Source: Bacteroidales bacterium
GTDB lineage: Bacteria; Bacteroidota; Bacteroidia; Bacteroidales; UBA932
NCBI GenBank assembly: GCA_017437125.1
Contig: JAFSBV010000001.1
Location: 1-64,000 of the forward strand
Length of the DNA: 64,000 nucleotides
Direction: 5' to 3'
Within the stretch, counting starts at the first letter, position 1. Every line of letters begins with the position of its first letter. Under the pieces are notes generated by a model. That model searched no databases and had not been told where the DNA came from. It worked only from the letters and a program-made list of their open reading frames with translations. Positions 8,381 to 15,869 of the stretch are shown here, one piece after another. The position numbers were made by a program, and so were the translations under genes.

Positions 8381-9703
8381 TTATATGATTACTCTTTCGA
8401 TAATCGGAGTCTGGTGACTGTAAGGGATGAATGCCAGGGATGGGATCGGTCTGGTGATGATGAGATTGGCTTTTTTGCCGATTGTTATTGATCCGAGGAT
8501 GTCGCTGACGCCCATTGCGTATGCTGTGTTGATTGTGCAGGCATTCAGGGATTGTTCCGGTGTCAGTCTCATCTTGATGCAGCCGAGGGCCATTACGAAC
8601 CTCATGTTTCCGCTTGGACTTGAGCCCGGGTTGTAATCTGATGCCAATGCTACGGGAAGTCCTGCTTCGATATAATCCTTTGCTCTGCCGTATGGGAGAC
8701 CGAGGAAGAATGAGCATCCTGGGAGCATCGTAGGCATGGTGTTGCTTTCTCTCAGCACCTCGATTTCTGCGTCTGTGGTCTTTTCAAGATGATCTACCGA
8801 AAGTGCATCATATTTTACTCCGACCTGAACTCCGCCTGATACTTCCAGCTCATTAGCATGAATTTTAGGTCTGATTCCAAATCCGGCAGCTGTCTCAAGG
8901 ATTCTTGCTGTTTCTTCAATTGTAAAGAAACCTGCATCACAGAATACATCGACATAGTCAGCCAGACCTTCTTCCGCTACTCTCGGTAGCATTTCATTGC
9001 AGACCAGATCCACATACTCGCTTTGTCTGCCTCTATATGCTCTTCCGACTGCGTGCGCACCAAGGAAATTAGCCTTTACAGTGATCGGAGATGTTTCCTT
9101 GATCCTTTTGATGACTCGAAGCATCTTCAGCTCATCTTCCACTGTCAGCCCGTATCCGCTTTTGATCTCGACAGCACCGGTTCCCATCGCCATGATCTCA
9201 TTCACGCGTACCATAGACTGCCTGTAGAGCTCCTCTTCAGATGTTTCATGGAGCAGATCCGCAGAATTGAGGATACCTCCACCTCTGGCAGCGATCTCCT
9301 CGTATGAAAGCCCCGCAATCTTATCCCTGAATTCACCGTCCCTGCATCCCGCATAAACTATATGCGTATGTGAGTCGCAGAAACACGGCAGCACGTATCC
9401 CCCCTTCGCATCAATGTATTCAGTCTCATTACTGTCGCTGTTTCCGGAGATATTGGTATCGGAAACAACCCCTCCCACTCCTGCGGAGCGGGCCCCTCCT
9501 CCTGCGGCCAAGAGGGTAGCACGGTTTCCGATACCAATATCTCCGGAAACAGGTCCGAAATCAGCAATGACGCCGTCTTCAATCACAAGATATGCATCTT
9601 CAATACACTCCACATGTCCCATCGCCTCACCCTCCAGCTTCCTCACATCAGCCGGCAGAATTCCCGCCAGAGTTCCAATATTATATATTACTGTCCTTTT
9701 CAT
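8381..9703 (-). CDS. hutI: Imidazolonepropionase carrying an in-frame palindromic insertion
   Basis: This enzyme hydrolyses 4-imidazolone-5-propanoate to N-formimino-L-glutamate, the third step of histidine degradation. Amidohydrolase landmarks are all present: metal ligands in CDSHTHIVYAG, then VEIKSGYGL, HAVGRAYRGRQ, HANELEVSGG and LASDYNPGSSPSG. The protein has 440 residues against about 415 usual. The excess lies between ADFGP and EYIDAKGG, where a segment including NRATLLAAGGGARS comes from the 115-bp palindromic element at 9438-9552. The insertion precedes the metal-binding barrel core, so activity is probably kept. hutH lies upstream, separated only by a second copy of the element. The ATG at 9703 is the only plausible start. 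Confidence 0.95.
   Translation of the reverse strand: MKRTVIYNIGTLAGILPADVRKLEGEAMGHVECIEDAYLVIEDGVIADFGPVSGDIGIGNRATLLAAGGGARSAGVGGVVSDTNISGNSDSNETEYIDAKGGYVLPCFCDSHTHIVYAGCRDGEFRDKIAGLSYEEIAARGGGILNSADLLHETSEEELYRQSMVRVNEIMAMGTGAVEIKSGYGLTVEDELKMLRVIKRIKETSPITVKANFLGAHAVGRAYRGRQSEYVDLVCNEMLPRVAEEGLADYVDVFCDAGFFTIEETARILETAAGFGIRPKIHANELEVSGGVQVGVKYDALSVDHLEKTTDAEIEVLRESNTMPTMLPGCSFFLGLPYGRAKDYIEAGLPVALASDYNPGSSPSGNMRFVMALGCIKMRLTPEQSLNACTINTAYAMGVSDILGSITIGKKANLIITRPIPSLAFIPYSHQTPIIERVII
9438..9552. repeat. Palindromic element inside the hutI coding sequence
   Basis: A perfect 29-bp inverted repeat (9438-9466 with 9524-9552) encloses a 57-nt core. The core matches, at about 50 of 57 positions, the reverse complement of the core in truB, and shares a 30-nt block with the copy at 9747-9807. 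It stays open in the hutI frame as about 38 codons. Two small hairpins can form in the core (CTCC-TGC-GGAG and CTCCTG-CGGC-CAAGAG). Confidence 0.93.
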
Positions 9704-9722
9704 ACTATGATTCTTCTTTATG

Positions 9723-9831
9723 CGTCATACGGTTGTTTTTTAAGACTGAATCCCTCCCACTCCTGCGGAGCGGGCCCCTCCCGTTCACAAAGCCACGGGC
9801 GGCTATGGTCTTAAAAAACAACCGTATGGCG
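9723..9831. repeat. Divergent palindromic element filling the hutH-hutI spacer
   Basis: Arms 9723-9746 and 9808-9831 pair over 24 bp with a single G-T wobble around a 61-nt core. The first 30 nt of the conserved core are identical to the hutI copy. The second half differs in sequence yet can still form a hairpin (CCCGT with ACGGG). The element occupies nearly the whole 130-bp gap between the hutH stop and the hutI start, so it must be transcribed and could act as a processing or attenuation structure. Confidence 0.88.
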
Positions 9832-9833
9832 TG

Positions 9834-11306
9834 TTAACGAATGAATTCTACAGACTTCTCGATAAGCGGATGCATATAAGTATCATCCTCAATGAAAGGC
9901 ACCACCTTGCGATAGCCCGCAAAAATCTTCTCTATAGCCCATGAAGACTTCAACGGACGACGGAACTGAAGAGCCTGAGCAGCATTGAAAAGCTCGATCG
10001 CAAGAACGCGCTCAGTATTCTCGACAACGCGTACAAGCTTTGTAGCAGCGTTCGCACCCATGCTGACATGGTCCTCCTGACCCTGAGACGACGGGATCGA
10101 ATCAGCCGATGCCGGCATACAGAGTCCCTTGCTCTGGCTTACGATAGAAGCAGCAGTATATTGAGGAATCATGAAACCGCTGTTCAGACCAGGCTTTGCA
10201 ACCAAGAAGTTAGGAAGACCTCTCTGGCCGGAAATCAGCTTATATATTCGTCTTTCCGAGATATTTGCCAGTTCGGAGAGAGCGAGAGTCAGCATATCCA
10301 TAGGAATGGCGATAGGCTGGCCGTGGAAATTGCCCGCTGAAATGATGAGATCATCGTCCGGGAATACTGTAGGATTGTCAGTGGCACTGTTTATTTCGGT
10401 CTCAATCACGGATTTCACATACCTGATAGTATCTTTCGATGCACCATGAACCTGAGGAATGCAGCGGAATGAATAAGGATCCTGAACATGAATCTTCTTC
10501 TGTCTTATGATTTCGCTGCCCTCGAGAAGCTCCCTGAAACGCGCAGCTGTCTCTATCTGTCCCTTATGGGCACGAACCTCATGAACCTGAGGATAGAAAG
10601 GCTCGATACGGCCGTCATATGCCTCAAGTGACATTGCTCCGATCTTGTCAGCCCAGTCGGAAAGCCTTTCAGCCTGAATCAAAGACCATACAGCATGAGC
10701 ACTCATGAACTGCGTACCGTTAAGCAGGGCCAGACCTTCTTTCGACTTGAGACGGATAGCCTCCCATCCGAATTCCTTCCACAGCTCTTCTGCCTGACGG
10801 ACTTCTCCCTTATACATGACTTCTCCCATGCCGATCAGTGGCAGGCACATGTGCGCAAGGGGAGCGAGGTCACCGGAAGCACCGAGAGATCCCTGCTGAT
10901 ATACCACAGGAAGAATATCATTATTGAACATGTCTATGAGACGCTGGACTGTGATGAGCTGAACACCCGAATATCCGTACGAAAGAGACTGGATCTTGAG
11001 AAGGAGCATCAGCTTGACTATCTCCGGGCGGACAGTCTCGCCGGTTCCGCATGCGTGTGACATCACGAGATTATGCTGAAGCTGCGAAAGATCTTCAGCT
11101 GGGATCGTGATATTGCAGAGTGAACCGAATCCTGTAGTCACGCCATAAACCGGCCTTCCGATGTCTTCCATCTTGGTGTCTAAGAACTTGCGGCACTTGA
11201 TTATCGCTGCCTCAGCCTCTTTGCCAAGCTCGAGACGAGTACCTTCGGCCAGAATGGCCTTGACATGATCGATAGTGAGTTTCTTGTGTGAAATTATATG
11301 GCTCAT
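9834..11306 (-). CDS. hutH: Histidine ammonia-lyase
   Basis: This enzyme deaminates L-histidine to urocanate and ammonia, the entry step of the pathway. The A-S-G triplet that cyclises to the MIO cofactor is seen in GSLGASGDLAPLAHM, and the family block GNFHGQPIAIPMD is present. The start at 11306 (MSHIISHKKLT) gives 490 residues. The longer frame from 11333 would begin inside the -7 box at 11331-11338, so it is unlikely. The gene begins its own transcript with hutI and is separated from hutU by the Wzi and Stealth genes. The neighbouring gene diverges from it within 55 bp. Confidence 0.96.
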   Translation of the reverse strand: MSHIISHKKLTIDHVKAILAEGTRLELGKEAEAAIIKCRKFLDTKMEDIGRPVYGVTTGFGSLCNITIPAEDLSQLQHNLVMSHACGTGETVRPEIVKLMLLLKIQSLSYGYSGVQLITVQRLIDMFNNDILPVVYQQGSLGASGDLAPLAHMCLPLIGMGEVMYKGEVRQAEELWKEFGWEAIRLKSKEGLALLNGTQFMSAHAVWSLIQAERLSDWADKIGAMSLEAYDGRIEPFYPQVHEVRAHKGQIETAARFRELLEGSEIIRQKKIHVQDPYSFRCIPQVHGASKDTIRYVKSVIETEINSATDNPTVFPDDDLIISAGNFHGQPIAIPMDMLTLALSELANISERRIYKLISGQRGLPNFLVAKPGLNSGFMIPQYTAASIVSQSKGLCMPASADSIPSSQGQEDHVSMGANAATKLVRVVENTERVLAIELFNAAQALQFRRPLKSSWAIEKIFAGYRKVVPFIEDDTYMHPLIEKSVEFIR

Positions 11307-11330
11307 GATGTTTTTGAAATTGGTATTACA

Positions 11331-11338
11331 CAAAGATA
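11331..11338 (-). promoter_or_regulatory. -7 promoter box for hutH-hutI
   Basis: The minus strand reads TATCTTTG, a full consensus match, 24 nt before the chosen hutH ATG. It lies back to back with a plus-strand box at 11350-11357. Confidence 0.65.
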
Positions 11339-11349
11339 TGAATTATAAT

Positions 11350-11357
11350 TATCTTTG
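11350..11357 (+). promoter_or_regulatory. -7 promoter box directly before the Wzi-family gene
   Basis: TATCTTTG ends only 4 nt before the ATG at 11362. If used, transcription would begin at or next to the A of the start codon, giving a leaderless mRNA. Confidence 0.5.
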
Positions 11358-11361
11358 CCAT

Positions 11362-12855
11362 ATGAAACAGACATCTATTTTCAGAATCATAACTATAGCG
11401 GCAGCAGTATTCTGCGCCGTATCCAATGCATATTCCCAGAACTTGAAGATCGATTGGGGAGGATCGGCGAATGCATTGACAGGAACAGGCGAATATCTTC
11501 CTTTCTGGGCAAGGACAGGCCATGACGGAGTCATGCCATATACATCTTCCGGTGTGCTTACATTCGGGGCGGATGTGATGTACGGTGAGACGGATGGATG
11601 GAACTTCGAAGCGGGAACCAACCTTGTCGGAGCCATTGCGGCCGGCAGTCCTGTCGCTCCAAGGGATGCATATGGACTTGTTGACAGATTATATGTTTCC
11701 GGCTCATGGAAAATGCTTCACCTTGATATAGGAATGAAGCCGAGAGCTCGGGAACTTGCTGACATATCCGTTTCCGGAGGAAATGTAATGTACTCCCGGA
11801 ATGCGCGTAACATACCTGGAATCAACGCATGGTCGGACTGGATCTGGTTAGGAAAAGGGAAGAAGGTCGCATTCAAAGGCAATCTCGCTCATTATCAGAT
11901 GATCGATAACCGTTTTGTTGACGGCGCCATGCTTCATAACAAGGCTCTCTCCATGAAGTTCGCGCTAACCGGCAGGATTGATTTCAGCCTTGGATTCGAG
12001 CATTGGGCTCAATGGGGAGGCGTATCTCCTCTTTACGGCCCTCAGCCTGTGTCAATGATGGATTATGTACTCATATTCGTCGCCGGCAAGGGACGCGAAG
12101 GCGCTTCGACATCTGACAAGATAAACGTGCTTGGAAACCATCTGGGAAAGGAATATTTCCGATTCGACTATAAGGCCGACTCGTTCACCCTGACAGCCCA
12201 GTATGACAAGCCTTTCGAAGACGGCTCGGGAATGAGATTCAAGAATGTTCCTGACGGAATATGGTCCCTGCAGTGCTCTATGAATGACCGTGATGCCTTT
12301 GTGACCGATGTTATATATGAATTCATAAGCACGACATGGCAGTCCGGTCCTGATCATGACCGTCCGGCGACGGAAGAAGAGAAGGCCGAACAGGATCCGA
12401 GCGAACCTACCTATGGAAAGGTTGTCCTCGGAGGTTGTGACAATTATTTCAATAACGGAGAATACAGGTCGGGATGGACCAATTATAACAGAGTCATCGG
12501 ATGTCCTCTGATTATTCCGTATGCTCCCGGAGCTGACGGAATAACGACAGCGATGGCAAGCAACAGACTGCGCGGCCATCATTTCGGTATCAAAGGAGTG
12601 GCCTTTGACAAAATTCCATACAGATTCATGGCAACCTATACGAAGAATTACGGAAGGTACAAGCAGGCAGAGACTTCTCCGTTTGCAAGTACTCCGAAGC
12701 AGCTTTCACTGGCGCTTGAACTGGAATTCGGTGAGAGAATGATGGATCTTCCTATAGCTTTTGCCGTAGGTGCCTATGCGGATATGGGACAGCTGTATCA
12801 GGACAGCGCAGGACTTACATTGAGATTCTTCTACGGCAGAGGACGCAGGTTCTGA
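11362..12855 (+). CDS. Wzi-family outer-membrane beta-barrel (capsule assembly)
   Basis: A 497-residue protein with a signal peptide (MKQTSIFRIITIAAAVFCA, cleavage near NAYSQ) followed by an outer-membrane barrel. Patches such as YFNNGEYRSGWTNYNRVIG, the later RGHHFGIKG and the C-terminal TLRFFYGRGRRF are typical of the capsule assembly Wzi family (PF14052 as remembered) in Bacteroidetes. In E. coli, Wzi is a lectin-like barrel that anchors capsule; the specific role here is inferred. The ATG at 11362 starts the signal peptide, whereas upstream in-frame starts overlap hutH. Its 3' end overlaps the convergent Stealth gene by 25 bp, a possible functional pair for surface polysaccharide. Confidence 0.78.
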   Translation: MKQTSIFRIITIAAAVFCAVSNAYSQNLKIDWGGSANALTGTGEYLPFWARTGHDGVMPYTSSGVLTFGADVMYGETDGWNFEAGTNLVGAIAAGSPVAPRDAYGLVDRLYVSGSWKMLHLDIGMKPRARELADISVSGGNVMYSRNARNIPGINAWSDWIWLGKGKKVAFKGNLAHYQMIDNRFVDGAMLHNKALSMKFALTGRIDFSLGFEHWAQWGGVSPLYGPQPVSMMDYVLIFVAGKGREGASTSDKINVLGNHLGKEYFRFDYKADSFTLTAQYDKPFEDGSGMRFKNVPDGIWSLQCSMNDRDAFVTDVIYEFISTTWQSGPDHDRPATEEEKAEQDPSEPTYGKVVLGGCDNYFNNGEYRSGWTNYNRVIGCPLIIPYAPGADGITTAMASNRLRGHHFGIKGVAFDKIPYRFMATYTKNYGRYKQAETSPFASTPKQLSLALELEFGERMMDLPIAFAVGAYADMGQLYQDSAGLTLRFFYGRGRRF

Positions 12856-13814
12856 TAGAGCCTGTTTCTTACCCAGTCCAGAACCTTCTGCCGGTCTTCC
12901 TCACAGGCCAGGCTCAGTGCATTCACGCAGCAGAAAACCGCATCGAGCCTTGAGTCGAACATGGCCAGTTTCCTGTCAATATAACCTTTCTTGTCCTTCG
13001 GTTTCAGATAGACGAGCCTGCTGTCGGTGTCGATCACATTACAGCGGCCTTTCCTGTATTCGGAAATATAGAAAAGTTCCTGAGAGTTATATTGCTCCGC
13101 ATGACGGAACCGGTGTCTGATGTTCCTTATCATGACATCATCCCTTCCAGTGAAGAAGTCCTCATAGAAACTTTTCCTCAGTGCACGGGGAGTATGTCCC
13201 AGAAACATGAATCTCCGGCTTCCTCCCATGATGTCAACGGCATTGACCATGGAATCCTTGAAACTTATACGCTTGTGACCATTTCTGGATGGCCTCAGCA
13301 GCCGCATCAGCCTTGCCCACCAGGTAAGATACATCTTTGCATAGCAGACAGTACTGTCTCCCTGAAAGAAATCCTCCGGACTGACCTTGCCGGTAATGAT
13401 GAAATCGTCGTTCATCAGAATGAATCGCTCGCTCAACCCCGGGATCCTCCATATCATGGTCTCGATCGCCCTCGAATTGAATGTCGGAAGGTAATCCTCA
13501 TATCCTCTGAATATGACCTTGTGGTCAATGATTTCCATCGGAATATGGCCGTCAGGAAAGATACGGGATATTTCCTCCCCAATCATGGGATCCTGGCCGT
13601 CTGTAACGATGAATATCTTCCTGATGAAGGGTGCGTATATGTTTATGGACAGGATGCAATAGAAAATCTCTCCGATGCTGGTGAATCTGCTTGACCCGCC
13701 CACATCTTCGAGATTCTCTTCATTTGATCCTGTGTTGAATCCGTGACGCTTCGCAGAGTGGACGGGATCGTTCCCGTCCACCCATGGAATCACTATGTCA
13801 ATCGCTTCCGTCAT
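12831..13814 (-). CDS. Stealth-family sugar-phosphate transferase
   Basis: A 327-residue protein with the conserved regions of the Stealth family in order: IDIVIPWVDGND (CR1, residues 5-16), then IFIVTDGQDP, FNSRAIETMIWRIPGL and FILMNDDFIITG (CR2), and ending with an RHRFRHAEQYNSQELFY block. Known members move hexose-1-phosphate units from nucleotide sugars to build capsule or exopolysaccharide, and include the catalytic part of human GlcNAc-1-phosphotransferase. A GTG at 13826 would add four residues. The gene follows hutU by a short gap, so it is likely co-transcribed with hutU although it has no link to histidine metabolism. It converges on, and overlaps, the Wzi-family gene. Confidence 0.85.
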   Translation of the reverse strand: MTEAIDIVIPWVDGNDPVHSAKRHGFNTGSNEENLEDVGGSSRFTSIGEIFYCILSINIYAPFIRKIFIVTDGQDPMIGEEISRIFPDGHIPMEIIDHKVIFRGYEDYLPTFNSRAIETMIWRIPGLSERFILMNDDFIITGKVSPEDFFQGDSTVCYAKMYLTWWARLMRLLRPSRNGHKRISFKDSMVNAVDIMGGSRRFMFLGHTPRALRKSFYEDFFTGRDDVMIRNIRHRFRHAEQYNSQELFYISEYRKGRCNVIDTDSRLVYLKPKDKKGYIDRKLAMFDSRLDAVFCCVNALSLACEEDRQKVLDWVRNRLYQNLRPLP

Positions 13815-13837
13815 TCTCTGCGTCACAGCTCCTGTTA

Positions 13838-15859
13838 TCAGTTCAGAGCCTTTCTGATAAGCTCCTCGTCGGCAATGTTCGGCATGGTGACCTTCAGACC
13901 AGGAGTACGCTCCATCTCACGTCTGATGGCGTGCATCGCGCCCTCGTTGCGTGCCCAGCTGCGACGTGCGATGCCGTTGTTCACGTCCCAGAGCAGCATT
14001 TCCTGAATATGTCTGTCGGAATCCTCCGATCCGTCAATGACCATTCCGAATCCTCCGTTCATAACTTCTCCCCAGCCTACTCCGCCGCCGTTATGGATGG
14101 ATACCCATGTCGCTCCGCGGAAACCGTCACCGATTACATTATGAACGGCCATATCTGCGCAGAACTGCGATCCGTCATATATGTTCGATGTCTCGCGGAA
14201 AGGAGAATCGGTTCCGGATACGTCATGATGGTCGCGGCCGAGTACTATCGGAGCCGTGATCTCGCCGTTGCGGATGGCCTCGTTGAATGCTAAGGCGATC
14301 TTGGTACGGCCTTCGCAGTCAGCATAGAGGATACGCGCCTGTGAACCTACTACGAGGTTGTTGCGACCTGCTTCCTCTATCCATCTGATATTGTCCATCA
14401 TCTGGCCCTGGATCTCCTCCGGAGCTTCTGCCATGATTTCCCTGAGTACCTTTGCAGCTATCGCGTCTGACTTTGCAAGATCCTCCGGCTTCTCAGACAT
14501 GCAGACCCATCTGAATGGGCCGAATCCGTAGTCAAAGAATAGCGGACCCATGATGTCCTGTACATATGAAGGATAGCGGAAACGTCCGTCTTCGCGAAGA
14601 ACGTCTGCACCGGCGCGAGAAGCTTCAAGAAGGAAGGCATTTCCGTAATCGAAGAAATACATGCCCTTGTCTGCCAGGCGGTTTACCGCAGCTGCATGTC
14701 TTCTGAGCGACTCCTGCACGCATTCCCTGAACCTTTCAGGCTCCTCTGCCATCATTCTGTTGGATTCCTCGTATGAATATCCGACAGGGTAGTAACCTCC
14801 TGCCCATGGATTATGAAGTGATGTCTGGTCAGAGCCGAGATCCACATGTATGTCCTCGTCGGCAAGTCTTTCCCAGAGATCCACGACATTGCCCTGATAT
14901 GCTATGGAAACCACCTCCTTGTCAGCTACAGCCTTGCGGATACGTGGAATGAGCTCGTCGAGATCTTCATGTATCTCGTCAACCCAGCCCTGGTCATGTC
15001 TCTTATGAGCTGCATGAGGATTGACCTCGGCACATACGCTGACAACTCCTGAGATCACGCCTGCCTTAGGCTGTGCTCCTGACATTCCGCCAAGTCCTGC
15101 AGTGACGAAAAGCAGTCCTCTCATATTCTCCTCGGTTCCCTCTATTCCTCTGGACCTGAGCTGCTTGCGTGCTGCGTTCATGACGGTGATGGTTGTTCCA
15201 TGAACTATACCCTGAGGACCGATATACATATATGATCCGGCTGTCATCTGTCCGTACTGAGACACTCCAAGAGCATTGAACTTCTCCCAGTGGTCAGGCT
15301 TCGAATAATTAGGAATAACCATTCCGTTCGTCACGATGACACGTGGAGCGTCCTTATGGCTTGGGAAAAGGCCGAGAGGGTGGCCCGAGTACATTACAAG
15401 AGTCTGTTCGTCAGTCATTGTGGCCAGGTACTGCATCACGAGACGGTACTGTGCCCAGTTCTGGAACACTGCTCCGTTTCCGCCATATGTGATGAGCTCG
15501 TGAGGATGCTGTGCCACACGATAGTCCAGATTGTTCTGGATCATAGCCATGATGGCAGCAGCCTGCCTCGATCTTGCCGGATATTCGTCGATCGGACGCG
15601 CGTACATCTCATAGTCAGGACGGAAACGATACATATATATGCGTCCATAGTCCTTGAGCTCCTGAGCAAATTCTGAAGCGAGAGTCTCGTGATGCTCTTC
15701 AGGGAAGTATCTGAGTGCATTCTTTATAGCCAGAACCTTTTCCTCCGCGCTGAGGATCTCCTTTCGCTTCGGTGCATGGTTCACTGTTGTATCATAAGGC
15801 TTTGGCTCCGGAAGTATGGTCGGAATACCAGCCAGGATATCTTCGTGGAATCTGTTCAT
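13838..15859 (-). CDS. hutU: Urocanate hydratase
   Basis: This enzyme adds water to urocanate to give 4-imidazolone-5-propanoate, using tightly bound NAD+ as an electrophile. Family blocks seen are YGGNGAVFQNWAQYRL, MYSGHPLGLFP, GQMTAGSYMYIGPQGIVHG, the Gly-rich GLGGMSGAQPKAG and SDQTSLHNPWAGGYYP. At 673 residues it is the longer form common in Bacteroidetes, compared with about 555 in Proteobacteria. It starts 10 nt after ftcD and is followed closely by the Stealth gene, so it is the second gene of a ftcD-hutU-Stealth operon. Confidence 0.96.
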   Translation of the reverse strand: MNRFHEDILAGIPTILPEPKPYDTTVNHAPKRKEILSAEEKVLAIKNALRYFPEEHHETLASEFAQELKDYGRIYMYRFRPDYEMYARPIDEYPARSRQAAAIMAMIQNNLDYRVAQHPHELITYGGNGAVFQNWAQYRLVMQYLATMTDEQTLVMYSGHPLGLFPSHKDAPRVIVTNGMVIPNYSKPDHWEKFNALGVSQYGQMTAGSYMYIGPQGIVHGTTITVMNAARKQLRSRGIEGTEENMRGLLFVTAGLGGMSGAQPKAGVISGVVSVCAEVNPHAAHKRHDQGWVDEIHEDLDELIPRIRKAVADKEVVSIAYQGNVVDLWERLADEDIHVDLGSDQTSLHNPWAGGYYPVGYSYEESNRMMAEEPERFRECVQESLRRHAAAVNRLADKGMYFFDYGNAFLLEASRAGADVLREDGRFRYPSYVQDIMGPLFFDYGFGPFRWVCMSEKPEDLAKSDAIAAKVLREIMAEAPEEIQGQMMDNIRWIEEAGRNNLVVGSQARILYADCEGRTKIALAFNEAIRNGEITAPIVLGRDHHDVSGTDSPFRETSNIYDGSQFCADMAVHNVIGDGFRGATWVSIHNGGGVGWGEVMNGGFGMVIDGSEDSDRHIQEMLLWDVNNGIARRSWARNEGAMHAIRREMERTPGLKVTMPNIADEELIRKALN

Positions 15860-15869
15860 ATGTAAAGTG

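Noticed and set aside
8427-8636. Short plus-strand open frames inside hutI and other real genes
   Set aside because: They lie antisense to strongly conserved coding sequence and show no promoter, signal peptide or family likeness, so they are shadows.
9438-9831. Reading the GC-rich palindromes only as transcription terminators
   Set aside because: None has a T run after the stem, two are inside essential open reading frames, and the conserved part is the loop rather than the stem.
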